6,887 nt of DNA from Actinomycetota bacterium (GTDB lineage: Bacteria; Actinomycetota; Thermoleophilia; UBA2241): the NCBI GenBank assembly GCA_003132645.1, contig PKYM01000046.1, positions 14,358 through 21,244 of the forward strand, given 5' to 3'. Under the pieces are notes generated by a model, which saw only the letters and a program-made list of their open reading frames with translations, was not told the origin of the DNA and ran no database searches. Position numbers and translations under genes: made by a program. Position 1 is the stretch's first letter; each line of letters starts with the position of its first letter. This document shows, in pieces, positions 1 through 6,151 of the stretch.

Positions 1-884
1 CCGGCTTCCACCAGGGTCATGGCCGTGGCCACTTCCCAGGCCACCCCGCGCTCGGCCAGCGCTCCCCAGGCGGCGGGTGCGTCGTTTGCGGCGCGGCCCT
101 CCTTCTGCCGCCAGGCCTCCTCACCGACCGTGCAGATCATCGGCTGCTGCGTCATGGTGTCGCCCATCAGGGCGGCGAGCCGCAGCCGTTCCATCACCGA
201 GTACGTGTACTCGAGGCCGTAGCCGAGCGCGCCGGTGTTTGGATCCATGAGCACGCGCTCCAGCGGCAGCCCCATGTCGCTGATGAGGATGTTGAGCTGC
301 TTGGCGAGGTTGACGTCGATCGGGGTCTGGGCGATCACGAGGTGTCCGTTGCCGAGCGCGGCGGCGACGATGGTGCGGTAGTTCTTCTCCTCGCAGAGAC
401 CAAGGGCGAGCTGCTCGCCTTTGGTCTTCTCGGCCACGGCGACGAGCACCTCGTTGTCCTTGTCGGCCGTGCCCGGGCCATAGACGACGAGCGGTACGCC
501 GACGGCGGCCAGGACGCGGTCCACCGTGCGCACGGCGTCGTCGCTGCCGAGATCGCCGAAGTCGGGGTGGCAGCCGCGCAGCTTCAGCGCGATCAGATCG
601 GCTCCCGCTTCCGCGGCCCGTTTGGCCCACGCGGCGGCGTCGCCGTTCACGTCGCCCCAGACGTCGCGAAGTTCCGCTGACCAGTCGTCCGGCCTAACGT
701 CGACCACCTCGACCGCCAGGGCCGGGCGGTACGGCAGCGCCCCTTCGAAGCTGAGGAAGGGCAGCGTCGTCTCGCCGCCCACCGTGACGGTGGAACCGCG
801 GGTGCCGCCCCCGTCGCTGCTGCCGAGCGTGACTTCGCGCACTGCGCCGGACCACTTCTCTACGGGGATGTCGATTGCAGTCAT
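1..884 (-). CDS. acsD: Corrinoid iron-sulfur protein small subunit (CODH/ACS delta subunit), C-terminus cut by window
   Basis: This is the small subunit of the corrinoid iron-sulfur protein. With the large subunit AcsC it holds the cobamide that carries the methyl group from methyltetrahydrofolate to the acetyl-CoA synthase A-cluster. About 294 residues are visible; the family usually runs to a little over 300, so only a short C-terminal piece lies beyond position 1. Family signatures are plain: GGETTLPFLSFEG near residues 36-48, RPALAVEVVDV (53-63), the TIM-barrel strand GADLIALKLRG, and MDPNTGALGYGLEYTYSVMERLRLAAL near the middle of the C-terminal half. The start at 884 is set by a GGAGGG Shine-Dalgarno seven bases upstream. 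The gene follows acsB by 45 bases on the same strand, so it is almost certainly co-transcribed. AcsC is not in the window and may lie further to the left. The frame stays open from 884 to the window edge. Confidence 0.95.
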   Translation of the reverse strand, partial: MTAIDIPVEKWSGAVREVTLGSSDGGGTRGSTVTVGGETTLPFLSFEGALPYRPALAVEVVDVRPDDWSAELRDVWGDVNGDAAAWAKRAAEAGADLIALKLRGCHPDFGDLGSDDAVRTVDRVLAAVGVPLVVYGPGTADKDNEVLVAVAEKTKGEQLALGLCEEKNYRTIVAAALGNGHLVIAQTPIDVNLAKQLNILISDMGLPLERVLMDPNTGALGYGLEYTYSVMERLRLAALMGDTMTQQPMICTVGEEAWRQKEGRAANDAPAAWGALAERGVAWEVATAMTLVEA

Positions 885-906
885 GTGCCCTCCGAGGGGG
901 GTGGGG

Positions 907-944
907 TCAGAAGAGCGGGTCGGGTCGGATCAGAAGAGCGGGTC
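907..944. repeat. Short direct repeat: 15-bp unit twice with 23-bp period over the acsB stop codon
   Basis: The sequence TCAGAAGAGCGGGTC occurs exactly at 907-921 and again at 930-944. The right-hand copy contains the last codons and stop of acsB (Asp-Pro-Leu-Phe-stop on the minus strand). The left-hand copy lies in the acsB-acsD gap. This looks like a small tandem duplication of the gene end. It does not change either protein. Confidence 0.7.
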
Positions 945-3215
945 CATGGTCAGTGCGGGGTGATCCTTCTCTTCGAGGAACGGCAAGAGCTCCTCGACCG
1001 TCGTGGCCACGGTCTCGTCGGCGATCCGGCCCAGAAGGTCCGGCATGCCCTCGCGGGCGCAGACCTCCTCGAGGGCGTCCCGCATGCTCTCGCGCAGGTT
1101 CGAGCTCATCCACACGACGCGCTTCATGCCGCCGTCGGCGGGGATGAACTTCTTGCTCGTGAGGTAGTACTTGCCCATGCCCATCATGCCGGGCGTCTGC
1201 ATGCCTCCCCCGGCCGTGCCGGCCAGCGTCGAGAAGGTCATGCCGCACGGGGTCATGCTGGGGTCTTCGCGGCTGACGATCATGAAGCCGTTGGCCTCGG
1301 GCACGAGCACCATGATGCACTCGAAGCAGCCGCAGGAGGTCATCGGCGCCTCCATGATCGAGTAGAACGTCACTCTCTCGACGGTCTGGTTGGAGTGCGC
1401 GTAGATGAACTCGTTGGGGCCGCTGAACTCGCCCTTCACCGGGTCGATCGTGAGGCCCTTCGGCACCGGCAGGTTGGGCCCCGTGGGGTTGATCTCGAAG
1501 GAAGCCTTGCAGTCGAGCCAGTTGTAGGCGCCGCAGAGACCCACGCGCTCGGGGTTGACCACGCAGACATGGTTGGGGGCGAAGCTCTGGCAGAGCAGGC
1601 AGCTGTAGAACGTGTCGACCGACTCGTCGGTGAGCGTCGCGATGCGCGCGTTGCGCTCGGCGTAGGCGACGCGCGCCTGTTCGATCAGCGTGTCCACCTC
1701 GGCCTCATCGGTGGTGAGGTGCACCTGCACCTTGTCGACCATGTTGCCGAACACCCCGTGGACCCGGGCGTGGATGACCTTGCCGAAGTGCTCCAGGCGA
1801 AAGCCCTTCTCGTAGGTGGCCTTGCTCACCCGCGTCCAGGCGATGTCGCGCTGGCCGTTGTGCTGGATGCCCTCGACGCCGTTCAGGAAGTAGTGCACCT
1901 GGCGCTCGAGGATCGGCTCGAAGTCGGTCTGCATCTTGCGCCCGGCCACGTCGATGACCATGCCGAGAGGCAGCGCGCCGCCTTCTTCCATGCCGTCGAG
2001 GTCGGTGCCGTTGACGGTGACGCGGCCGTCCTCGACTTCGTCGGCCGGCCTCATGCGCAGGTACTCGAAGGCGCGCGAGCGCTTGCCGCCGAACTCGCCG
2101 TACATGATGTCCTTACGGATGCGCTCGCCCTCGAACGCCGAGCCGTACGACACGGGGATGGGCACCTTGGCGATCTTCACCTTCACGCCGCGCACCTCGA
2201 TGCAGCGCTGGATGAGCTTCTCGGCGCGTTCCATGTCGTCGGCGCCGCGGATCTCGTCGAAGGGCATCGAGACGACGTGCTCGTAGGTGGTCACGCCGGT
2301 CGGCAGGATCTGCGGGATGCGCGTGTCGGCGATCGTCGGAAAGCCGAAGGAGATGGCGCCGGCGGCGGTCGCGTACTTCAGGTCGTCAACCTCGCCCAGG
2401 GCGAGCACGAAGGCAAAGACGCGATACTTGTTGTAGAGCATGATCTGCCGTGCCTGGCCCGGGTCCATGCCGCCGAAGGTCAGCGCCGACCGGGCCGCGA
2501 AGCCGAGCGCGTACACGGCCGAGATCGTGTCGATGCCGAACGGCACCGTGAACGTGTCGTAGCCGAGCTGGATGCCCTCTTCCTGGAGCTGGTGAATGAT
2601 GCTGCGGCCGTTGACGTTGCCACTGAGGAAGATGAGGATGCCGCGGCTCTGCAGCTCGCGCACGATCTTGACGGCGACCTCGTTGCTCTTGGCGCAGCCG
2701 ACGATGGCGCAGAAGCCCGGCATGCGCCCATCGACCAGCTGGATGCCCCAGGCCCGCAGCTGGATGTCGTCGATCGGGCCGTTGAGCTTCATCTTGTCGC
2801 CGTGCACACCGAGGTCGGCGCCGGTGAACCGCTGCCCGTCGGCGCGGGCGTGGTCGAGCTTGATGATCTGGGGCTCGCGGCCGCGCGCGAAGCGCACGCC
2901 CTCGATGGCCTCTTCGGCAAACAGCGTGGCCACTCCGGAATCGAGCGTCTCGCCGAGGTACGGCAGCCACATCTTGTCGCCCGGCACCGGGTGAAGCAGA
3001 GCCCGGGCGCGAGCGACCACCTCTCGCAGGTCGGCGAGCTTTTCGACCTTGACGCCGGTGAAGGCGTAGGCGACCGGCAGGTAGTAGGCGGTGTTGGTGA
3101 ACTGCACCGCCGCGTCGGGGCCGAGCTCGGCGATGGCCTCCTCGACAGCCACCTCGGCCTCGGCGACGATGGCCGCGGCGCCACGGATCGCGCGCTTGGC
3201 GATGTAGCGGCTCAT
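930..3215 (-). CDS. acsB: Acetyl-CoA synthase, CO dehydrogenase/acetyl-CoA synthase complex (bacterial AcsB)
   Basis: Acetyl-CoA synthase condenses CO, a corrinoid-bound methyl group and coenzyme A into acetyl-CoA at its Ni-Ni-[4Fe-4S] A-cluster; it works in the cytoplasm in complex with CODH. The protein is 761 residues. The cube ligands are C539, C542, C551 and C561, and the distal-nickel motif is C628-G629-C630 within SCGCFEC. Each is exactly 33 residues past the Moorella thermoacetica positions (506, 509, 518, 528, 595-597), and Phe545 matches the CO-gating Phe512. The N-terminal CODH-binding domain is present (NTAYYLPVAYAFTG at 41-54), as is SYGSAFEGERIRKD in the middle domain. The end TMDPLF is typical. 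I chose the start at 3215 because its ATG overlaps the cooS stop (TGATG), implying translational coupling; the frame is open further upstream, but that part antisenses nothing conserved and runs inside cooS. Only a weak GGCGGG precedes the start. Confidence 0.98.
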   Translation of the reverse strand: MSRYIAKRAIRGAAAIVAEAEVAVEEAIAELGPDAAVQFTNTAYYLPVAYAFTGVKVEKLADLREVVARARALLHPVPGDKMWLPYLGETLDSGVATLFAEEAIEGVRFARGREPQIIKLDHARADGQRFTGADLGVHGDKMKLNGPIDDIQLRAWGIQLVDGRMPGFCAIVGCAKSNEVAVKIVRELQSRGILIFLSGNVNGRSIIHQLQEEGIQLGYDTFTVPFGIDTISAVYALGFAARSALTFGGMDPGQARQIMLYNKYRVFAFVLALGEVDDLKYATAAGAISFGFPTIADTRIPQILPTGVTTYEHVVSMPFDEIRGADDMERAEKLIQRCIEVRGVKVKIAKVPIPVSYGSAFEGERIRKDIMYGEFGGKRSRAFEYLRMRPADEVEDGRVTVNGTDLDGMEEGGALPLGMVIDVAGRKMQTDFEPILERQVHYFLNGVEGIQHNGQRDIAWTRVSKATYEKGFRLEHFGKVIHARVHGVFGNMVDKVQVHLTTDEAEVDTLIEQARVAYAERNARIATLTDESVDTFYSCLLCQSFAPNHVCVVNPERVGLCGAYNWLDCKASFEINPTGPNLPVPKGLTIDPVKGEFSGPNEFIYAHSNQTVERVTFYSIMEAPMTSCGCFECIMVLVPEANGFMIVSREDPSMTPCGMTFSTLAGTAGGGMQTPGMMGMGKYYLTSKKFIPADGGMKRVVWMSSNLRESMRDALEEVCAREGMPDLLGRIADETVATTVEELLPFLEEKDHPALTMDPLF

Positions 3216-5290
3216 CAGGCGTCTGTCCCGCCGCCGGCATGGTCGTGCCCGTGATCGGGTGTACCGTCGGCCAGCGGGTAGGCGGCCGAGCCGACCGTCT
3301 CGATCGCGTCCTGCTCGGCCAGGTAGGCGCGGATGGCGGCGAAGTACGGGCTGTCGCCGCTGTCGCCGAACTGCGCCGGGTCGTAAGGCTTGAGCTTGAG
3401 GGCCGCGCGCTTGGCGTCGATGAGCTCGAGCGAGCGCGCCAGCATCTCGTCCCAGTCGGGGATGAACTCGAGGTCGCCGCCGACGAGATCCTCCCAGCCC
3501 TTCGTCATGAGGCGGGTCGCCACGCTGGACGCCTCTACCGGGCTGCTCACGCCGAAGATGACATGGGCGCCCGAGGCGGCGAAGTAGGTGCCGATGGCGA
3601 TCGCCTTCTCGCACATCCACTCTGGGCAGAGGCCCACGGCGGGCAGGTCGTCGATGTCGTCACCCAGCCCGCCCTCGGTGGCGACCTGCGTGAGGACGGT
3701 GAGGATCCGCGAGTTGTCGACGCACGAGCCCAGGTGCAGCACGGGCGGGATGCCGATGGCCTCCATCACCTCGCGCAGGCCGGGGCCGGCGGAGTCGAGG
3801 ATCTCGGGGCTCAGGTAGCCGGCTTTGGCGCCCGCCGTAGCGGCGCAGCCGGTGACGACCACCATCACATCGCGGGCGATGAACTCCTTGATCATCGTCA
3901 CGATGCCCTCATCCTGCGTGACGCGCACGTTGTTGCAGCCGACGACGGCGGCCAGACCGCGGATGCGGCCGGCGATCACGGCGTCGTTCAGCGGACGGAA
4001 GGACCCGCGGTGAAAGCCGCCCTGCATGTAGTTCAGGTACTCGTGCGAGAAGCCGGCGATCAGCGGCTCGTGGTAGTCGGGGATGTGGATGGGGCCGCGG
4101 TTGGGGTAGTTGTCGATCGCCAGGCGCACGATCTCGCGAGCGGTCTCGACGGCATGATGCTCATCGAACTCCACGTGCACGGCGCCTGGTATCTTCGCCT
4201 TCGGCGAGGTTGTGACGAGCTTGGTGTGGAAACGCTGCGAGAGCGGCCCCAGCGCCTGCATGATGCACTGCACGTCGACCACCATCGCCTCCACCGCTCC
4301 GGTGAGCACGGCCAGCTCCTGGTGGAGGAAGTTACCCGCCGGCGGGATGCCGAAGCGCATGAGGATCTCGTTGCTGGTGCAGCAGATGCCGGCGAGGTTG
4401 ATGCCGGCGGCGCCTTTGGCCTTGGCCTCGGCGATGAGCTCGGGGTCGCGCACGGCCTCGACCATCATCGCCGACAGCGTCGGCTCGTGGCCGTGCACGA
4501 CCACGTTGACCTGGTCGGCCTTGAGCACGCCGAGGTTGACCTCGCTGGCCAGCGGTGACGGCGTGCCGAACAGGATGTCGCTGATGTCGGTGGAGAGCAT
4601 GGCTCCGCCCCAGCCGTCGGCCAGCGAGCAGCGCAGGGCGCTCTTCAAGATGTTCTCGGCGTCGAGGTCGACACCCTCGTGGGTGCGGTGCATCACCTCG
4701 GTGACCTCGCGGTCGATGGCGCGCGGTGTAAGCCCGAGCTTCTTCCACAGCGCCTGCCGCTTGGGGGTGGCGCGCTTCGTGTAGATGATCTCGCCGAACG
4801 GCTGGCCGAACTGCTCGAGCGCCTTGTCCGCTACGTCGAGGGCGATCTCGTCGACCTCACGGCCGCTGGTGGCGATGCCCATGTGGCCCGCCACGGCCGT
4901 GAGCTTCTGCTCGTCCTTGATCTTGAAGCCGCCGGCCTCGCCCTTGGCCACGAGGCGCAGCGTCATGGCCATGTCGCGGCCGTGGTCGGAGTGGGCGGCC
5001 ACGCCACCCGCCACCTGGCGGGCGAAGTGGCGGGCGGAGATGGTCGGCAGGTCGGCGCCGCAGATGCCGGTCTTGCTCTCGGCGTCCTTGCCCACCAGGC
5101 GACACGGCCCCATGCTGCAGATGCGACAGCAGGCGCCCTTTTCGCCGATCGGGCAGGGCTTCATGACGTCGGCACGACTGAAAGCGGTCTCGATCCCGCA
5201 CTCGTCGGCGTGCGCCAGCATCTCGAGTGCCGCGGGGTCGATGCTCTTCGCGGCCACCGGCTTGGCGTCGCCGTCGTTTAAGTCCTTCAT
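3215..5290 (-). CDS. cooS: Ni-Fe carbon monoxide dehydrogenase catalytic subunit (CooS/AcsA)
   Basis: Anaerobic CODH interconverts CO and CO2 at a Ni-Fe-S C-cluster. Next to acsB it is the AcsA partner that feeds CO to acetyl-CoA synthase. The protein is 691 residues, slightly long for the family. The D-cluster cysteines are C46 and C54 and the B-cluster cysteines C55, C58, C63 and C77 (ACCRICSMGPC). C-cluster ligands are H268 (VVHGHEPT), C303/C304 (GICCTSNE), C342 (DVQC), C452 (VVGCNN), C482 (VTGCAATAGA) and C523 (GSCVDNSR). The catalytic lysine is K562 (CEKAIAIGT), and the proton-path histidines begin at H100 (HSDHGRD). All expected residues are present, so the enzyme should be active. The start at 5290 has AAGGAG eight bases upstream; the open frame runs on to 5362 without conservation. 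Residues after about 660 form a tail ending in DHGHDH-AGGGTDA, with three alternating histidines. The gene overlaps acsB by one base. Confidence 0.98.
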   Translation of the reverse strand: MKDLNDGDAKPVAAKSIDPAALEMLAHADECGIETAFSRADVMKPCPIGEKGACCRICSMGPCRLVGKDAESKTGICGADLPTISARHFARQVAGGVAAHSDHGRDMAMTLRLVAKGEAGGFKIKDEQKLTAVAGHMGIATSGREVDEIALDVADKALEQFGQPFGEIIYTKRATPKRQALWKKLGLTPRAIDREVTEVMHRTHEGVDLDAENILKSALRCSLADGWGGAMLSTDISDILFGTPSPLASEVNLGVLKADQVNVVVHGHEPTLSAMMVEAVRDPELIAEAKAKGAAGINLAGICCTSNEILMRFGIPPAGNFLHQELAVLTGAVEAMVVDVQCIMQALGPLSQRFHTKLVTTSPKAKIPGAVHVEFDEHHAVETAREIVRLAIDNYPNRGPIHIPDYHEPLIAGFSHEYLNYMQGGFHRGSFRPLNDAVIAGRIRGLAAVVGCNNVRVTQDEGIVTMIKEFIARDVMVVVTGCAATAGAKAGYLSPEILDSAGPGLREVMEAIGIPPVLHLGSCVDNSRILTVLTQVATEGGLGDDIDDLPAVGLCPEWMCEKAIAIGTYFAASGAHVIFGVSSPVEASSVATRLMTKGWEDLVGGDLEFIPDWDEMLARSLELIDAKRAALKLKPYDPAQFGDSGDSPYFAAIRAYLAEQDAIETVGSAAYPLADGTPDHGHDHAGGGTDA

Positions 5291-5339
5291 GATTTCAACT
5301 CCTTGCGGCGCTCGGGGTGCGCGCCGATCTCCAGAGGTA

Positions 5340-5358
5340 TCCGGCGACCGGCGCCGGA
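5340..5358. repeat. Inverted repeat in the cooS leader gap
   Basis: TCCGGCG (5340-5346) and CGCCGGA (5352-5358) form a perfect 7-bp stem with a 5-base loop. It lies in the 122-base gap between the HMA-like gene and cooS. There is no T-tract on the minus-strand side, so it does not look like an intrinsic terminator. It may be an intercistronic RNA hairpin affecting processing or stability of the cooS message, or simply chance in GC-rich DNA. Confidence 0.4.
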
Positions 5359-5412
5359 GCACGGGTCCTACGGCTCTTGTGATGGTGCGGAAACGGCGTC
5401 GGGGTAGGGACT

Positions 5413-5736
5413 TCAGTACTTGCGGTGGTCCCCCGACATCGACAGGTCGGCTGGGTCGGTGGTCGTGACGCGCGATGCCGTCGTCGCCCAGGCGGGCTTG
5501 TTCGGCGGCGGCGCGGAGGTCTCAGCGGGGTCCCCGGCCGGGTAGCCACCGGCCTCGAGACGCGCGGCGATGCGCTGCGGGTCGGTGCGGGAGGGGTCGT
5601 ACGTCAGGCTTACCCGCGCATCGAGGGCGCTGGCAGCTGCGATCGCGACCCCCTCCTCATCTCTGAGAAGGTCGCGTACGGCAACAACGTGATGGTCGGC
5701 CCACATCGACGGGACCGTCAGGACCAACTGCTCCAT
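5413..5736 (-). CDS. Small HMA-like (heavy-metal-associated fold) protein lacking the CxxC motif, first gene of the CODH/ACS operon
   Basis: The protein has 107 residues. Residues 3-66 follow the beta-alpha-beta-beta-alpha-beta pattern of HMA domains: a first strand QLVLTVPS, the motif MWADHHVVAVRDLL, a central Val/Ala-rich strand pair, LTYDPSRTDPQRIAARLEAGGY, and a final Gly-Tyr. In metallochaperones the loop is MTCxxC; here it reads M11-W-A-D-H-H16, so the first cysteine is Ala and the second His. There is no cysteine in the whole protein. Residues 67-107 form a Pro/Thr/Ser-rich, probably flexible tail ending in MSGDHRKY. The start at 5736 has AGGAG six to seven bases upstream. The gene lies 122 bases ahead of cooS on the same strand, which suggests a role in CODH/ACS biogenesis, nickel handling or regulation. 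That role is inference; I know of no proven function. The fold assignment comes from sequence pattern only. Confidence 0.85.
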   Translation of the reverse strand: MEQLVLTVPSMWADHHVVAVRDLLRDEEGVAIAAASALDARVSLTYDPSRTDPQRIAARLEAGGYPAGDPAETSAPPPNKPAWATTASRVTTTDPADLSMSGDHRKY

Positions 5737-5771
5737 GCCTGTCTCCTCGGGCGGCAGCCCCACACCCGGGC

Positions 5772-5802
5772 GGGCCGGCCACCGATCGTGAAAGGCCGGC
5801 CC
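5772..5802. repeat. Perfect 9-bp inverted repeat in the leader of the HMA-cooS-acsB-acsD operon
   Basis: GGGCCGGCC (5772-5780) and GGCCGGCCC (5794-5802) are exact inverted copies separated by 13 bases. On the minus strand the structure lies between the proposed promoter (about 5840-5868) and the ATG at 5736. It would form a very stable hairpin about 35 bases ahead of the start codon. It could be an operator for a dimeric repressor, an attenuator, or an RNA-stabilising leader hairpin. No T-tract follows it in the minus direction, so simple intrinsic termination is unlikely. Confidence 0.6.
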
Positions 5803-5839
5803 AATGGAACCCTGGGGGTAGTCACTCTTACTATGGTGA

Positions 5840-5868
5840 AATGTACAGCATGGCGCAGCCGTTGGGAA
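5840..5868 (-). promoter_or_regulatory. Possible sigma-70-type promoter for the CODH/ACS operon
   Basis: Read on the minus strand, TTCCCA (5868-5863) and TACATT (5845-5840) are separated by 17 bases; each matches the -35 and -10 consensus at four of six positions. Transcription would begin near 5833 and give a leader of about 97 bases containing the 5772-5802 hairpin. The match is moderate and the call rests mainly on its position in the divergent gap. Confidence 0.35.
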
Positions 5869-5873
5869 TGCAT

Positions 5874-5889
5874 TGTGCAGAATGTCACA
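5874..5889. promoter_or_regulatory. Candidate CRP/FNR-superfamily operator
   Basis: TGTGC-AGAATG-TCACA is a 5-6-5 dyad; the minus strand reads TGTGA-CATTCT-GCACA. Nine of ten half-site bases fit the TGTGA-N6-TCACA pattern of the CRP/FNR superfamily, which includes the CO sensor CooA. It is centred about 48 bases upstream of the proposed minus-strand start site and about 84 upstream of the plus-strand one. A single site found by eye is weak evidence. Confidence 0.3.
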
Positions 5890-5930
5890 TGGAGCGGAGC
5901 CCGGCACCGCCCTCAGTCCCGCTCAGAAAG

Positions 5931-5959
5931 TTGCCGTATCATCGCCGCGCCCGTACAAT
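5931..5959 (+). promoter_or_regulatory. Sigma-70-type promoter for the tupA leader
   Basis: TTGCCG (5931-5936) and TACAAT (5954-5959) are separated by exactly 17 bases. The -10 box matches consensus at five of six positions and the -35 box at four of six. The expected start site, near 5966, coincides with the first base of the riboswitch P1 helix. That agreement is independent support for both calls. Confidence 0.6.
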
Positions 5960-5965
5960 GCTTGA

Positions 5966-6063
5966 GCTTCTCCGAGCCCCGACGCCTACAGTGAAAACCA
6001 CGGTGCGCGGGCCGACAGGGTGTGAACGGAAACGTCCACGCCTCCCAGTGCGGAAAGGAGAGC
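5966..6063 (+). promoter_or_regulatory. Moco/Tuco riboswitch aptamer (molybdenum or tungsten cofactor RNA motif) upstream of tupA
   Basis: The element carries the conserved blocks I associate with the Moco RNA motif: TCCGAGCC (5971-5978), GACGCCTACAGTGAAAACC (5981-5999) and GCCTCCCAGTGCGGAAAGG (6040-6058). They fold coherently. P1 pairs 5968-5973 with 6057-6062. One arm pairs GCCC (5976-5979) with GGGC (6009-6012), then CGCC (5983-5986) with GGUG (6002-6005) and GUG (5991-5993) with CAC (5999-6001). A second arm pairs GGUGUG (6019-6024) with CACGCC (6037-6042), then after one mismatch ACG with CGU, closed by a GAAA tetraloop (6029-6032). Known members control cofactor synthesis and molybdate or tungstate transport genes, which fits the tungstate-binding protein downstream. 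Whether this one senses the tungsten or molybdenum cofactor cannot be told by eye. Confidence 0.85.
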
Positions 6064-6074
6064 GCATCAGACCC

Positions 6075-6092
6075 CACCGGGTGCTCCCGGTG
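6075..6092 (+). promoter_or_regulatory. Stem-loop just after the riboswitch aptamer
   Basis: CACCGGG (6075-6081) and CCCGGTG (6086-6092) form a perfect 7-bp stem with a TGCT loop. GACC (6070-6073) and GGTC (6101-6104) could extend it at the base. It lies within the tupA leader, 12 bases past the aptamer, and no T-run follows. It is probably part of the expression platform. Confidence 0.45.
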
Positions 6093-6104
6093 CCGGTTGT
6101 GGTC

Positions 6105-6146
6105 GGACGGACATCCCGCCACTGCCGATGCGCCGTCCTTCCCCTC
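6105..6146 (+). terminator. Weak terminator-like hairpin in the tupA leader
   Basis: GGACGG (6105-6110) pairs with CCGTCC (6133-6138), and inside it CATC (6112-6115) with GATG (6127-6130). The stem is followed by the pyrimidine-rich TTCCCCTC rather than a clean T-tract. It may act as an attenuator under riboswitch control, but intrinsic termination here would be poor, so the call is tentative. Confidence 0.25.
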
Positions 6147-6151
6147 TTGTC

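Noticed and set aside
121..630. 169-codon minus-strand frame inside acsD
   Set aside because: It is out of frame with acsD and very Arg-rich, the usual product of reading GC-rich coding DNA one base off.
885..3254. Very long open frame on the plus strand (789 codons) opposite acsB
   Set aside because: It is an antisense shadow of acsB in GC-rich DNA. Its translation is a low-complexity Ala/Val/His/Asp/Glu/Arg mix with no family motif, and the opposite strand encodes a fully conserved enzyme.
3216..3620. Extended acsB N-terminus from an upstream ATG at 3620
   Set aside because: The extra 135 residues read cooS sequence in the wrong frame and are unlike any AcsB. The start at 3215 gives the family N-terminus and the coupled TGATG junction.
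3239..4558. 439-codon open frame on the plus strand opposite cooS
   Set aside because: It is an antisense shadow with the same biased composition and no recognisable domain; cooS explains the region completely.
5291..5362. 24-residue N-terminal extension of CooS
   Set aside because: It is Arg/Pro-rich and not conserved, while the internal ATG at 5290 has a strong AAGGAG at correct spacing.
5737..5907. 57-residue N-terminal extension of the HMA-like protein
   Set aside because: It would read through the 9-bp inverted repeat and the proposed promoter. The ATG at 5736 has a good ribosome site and starts directly at the first HMA strand.
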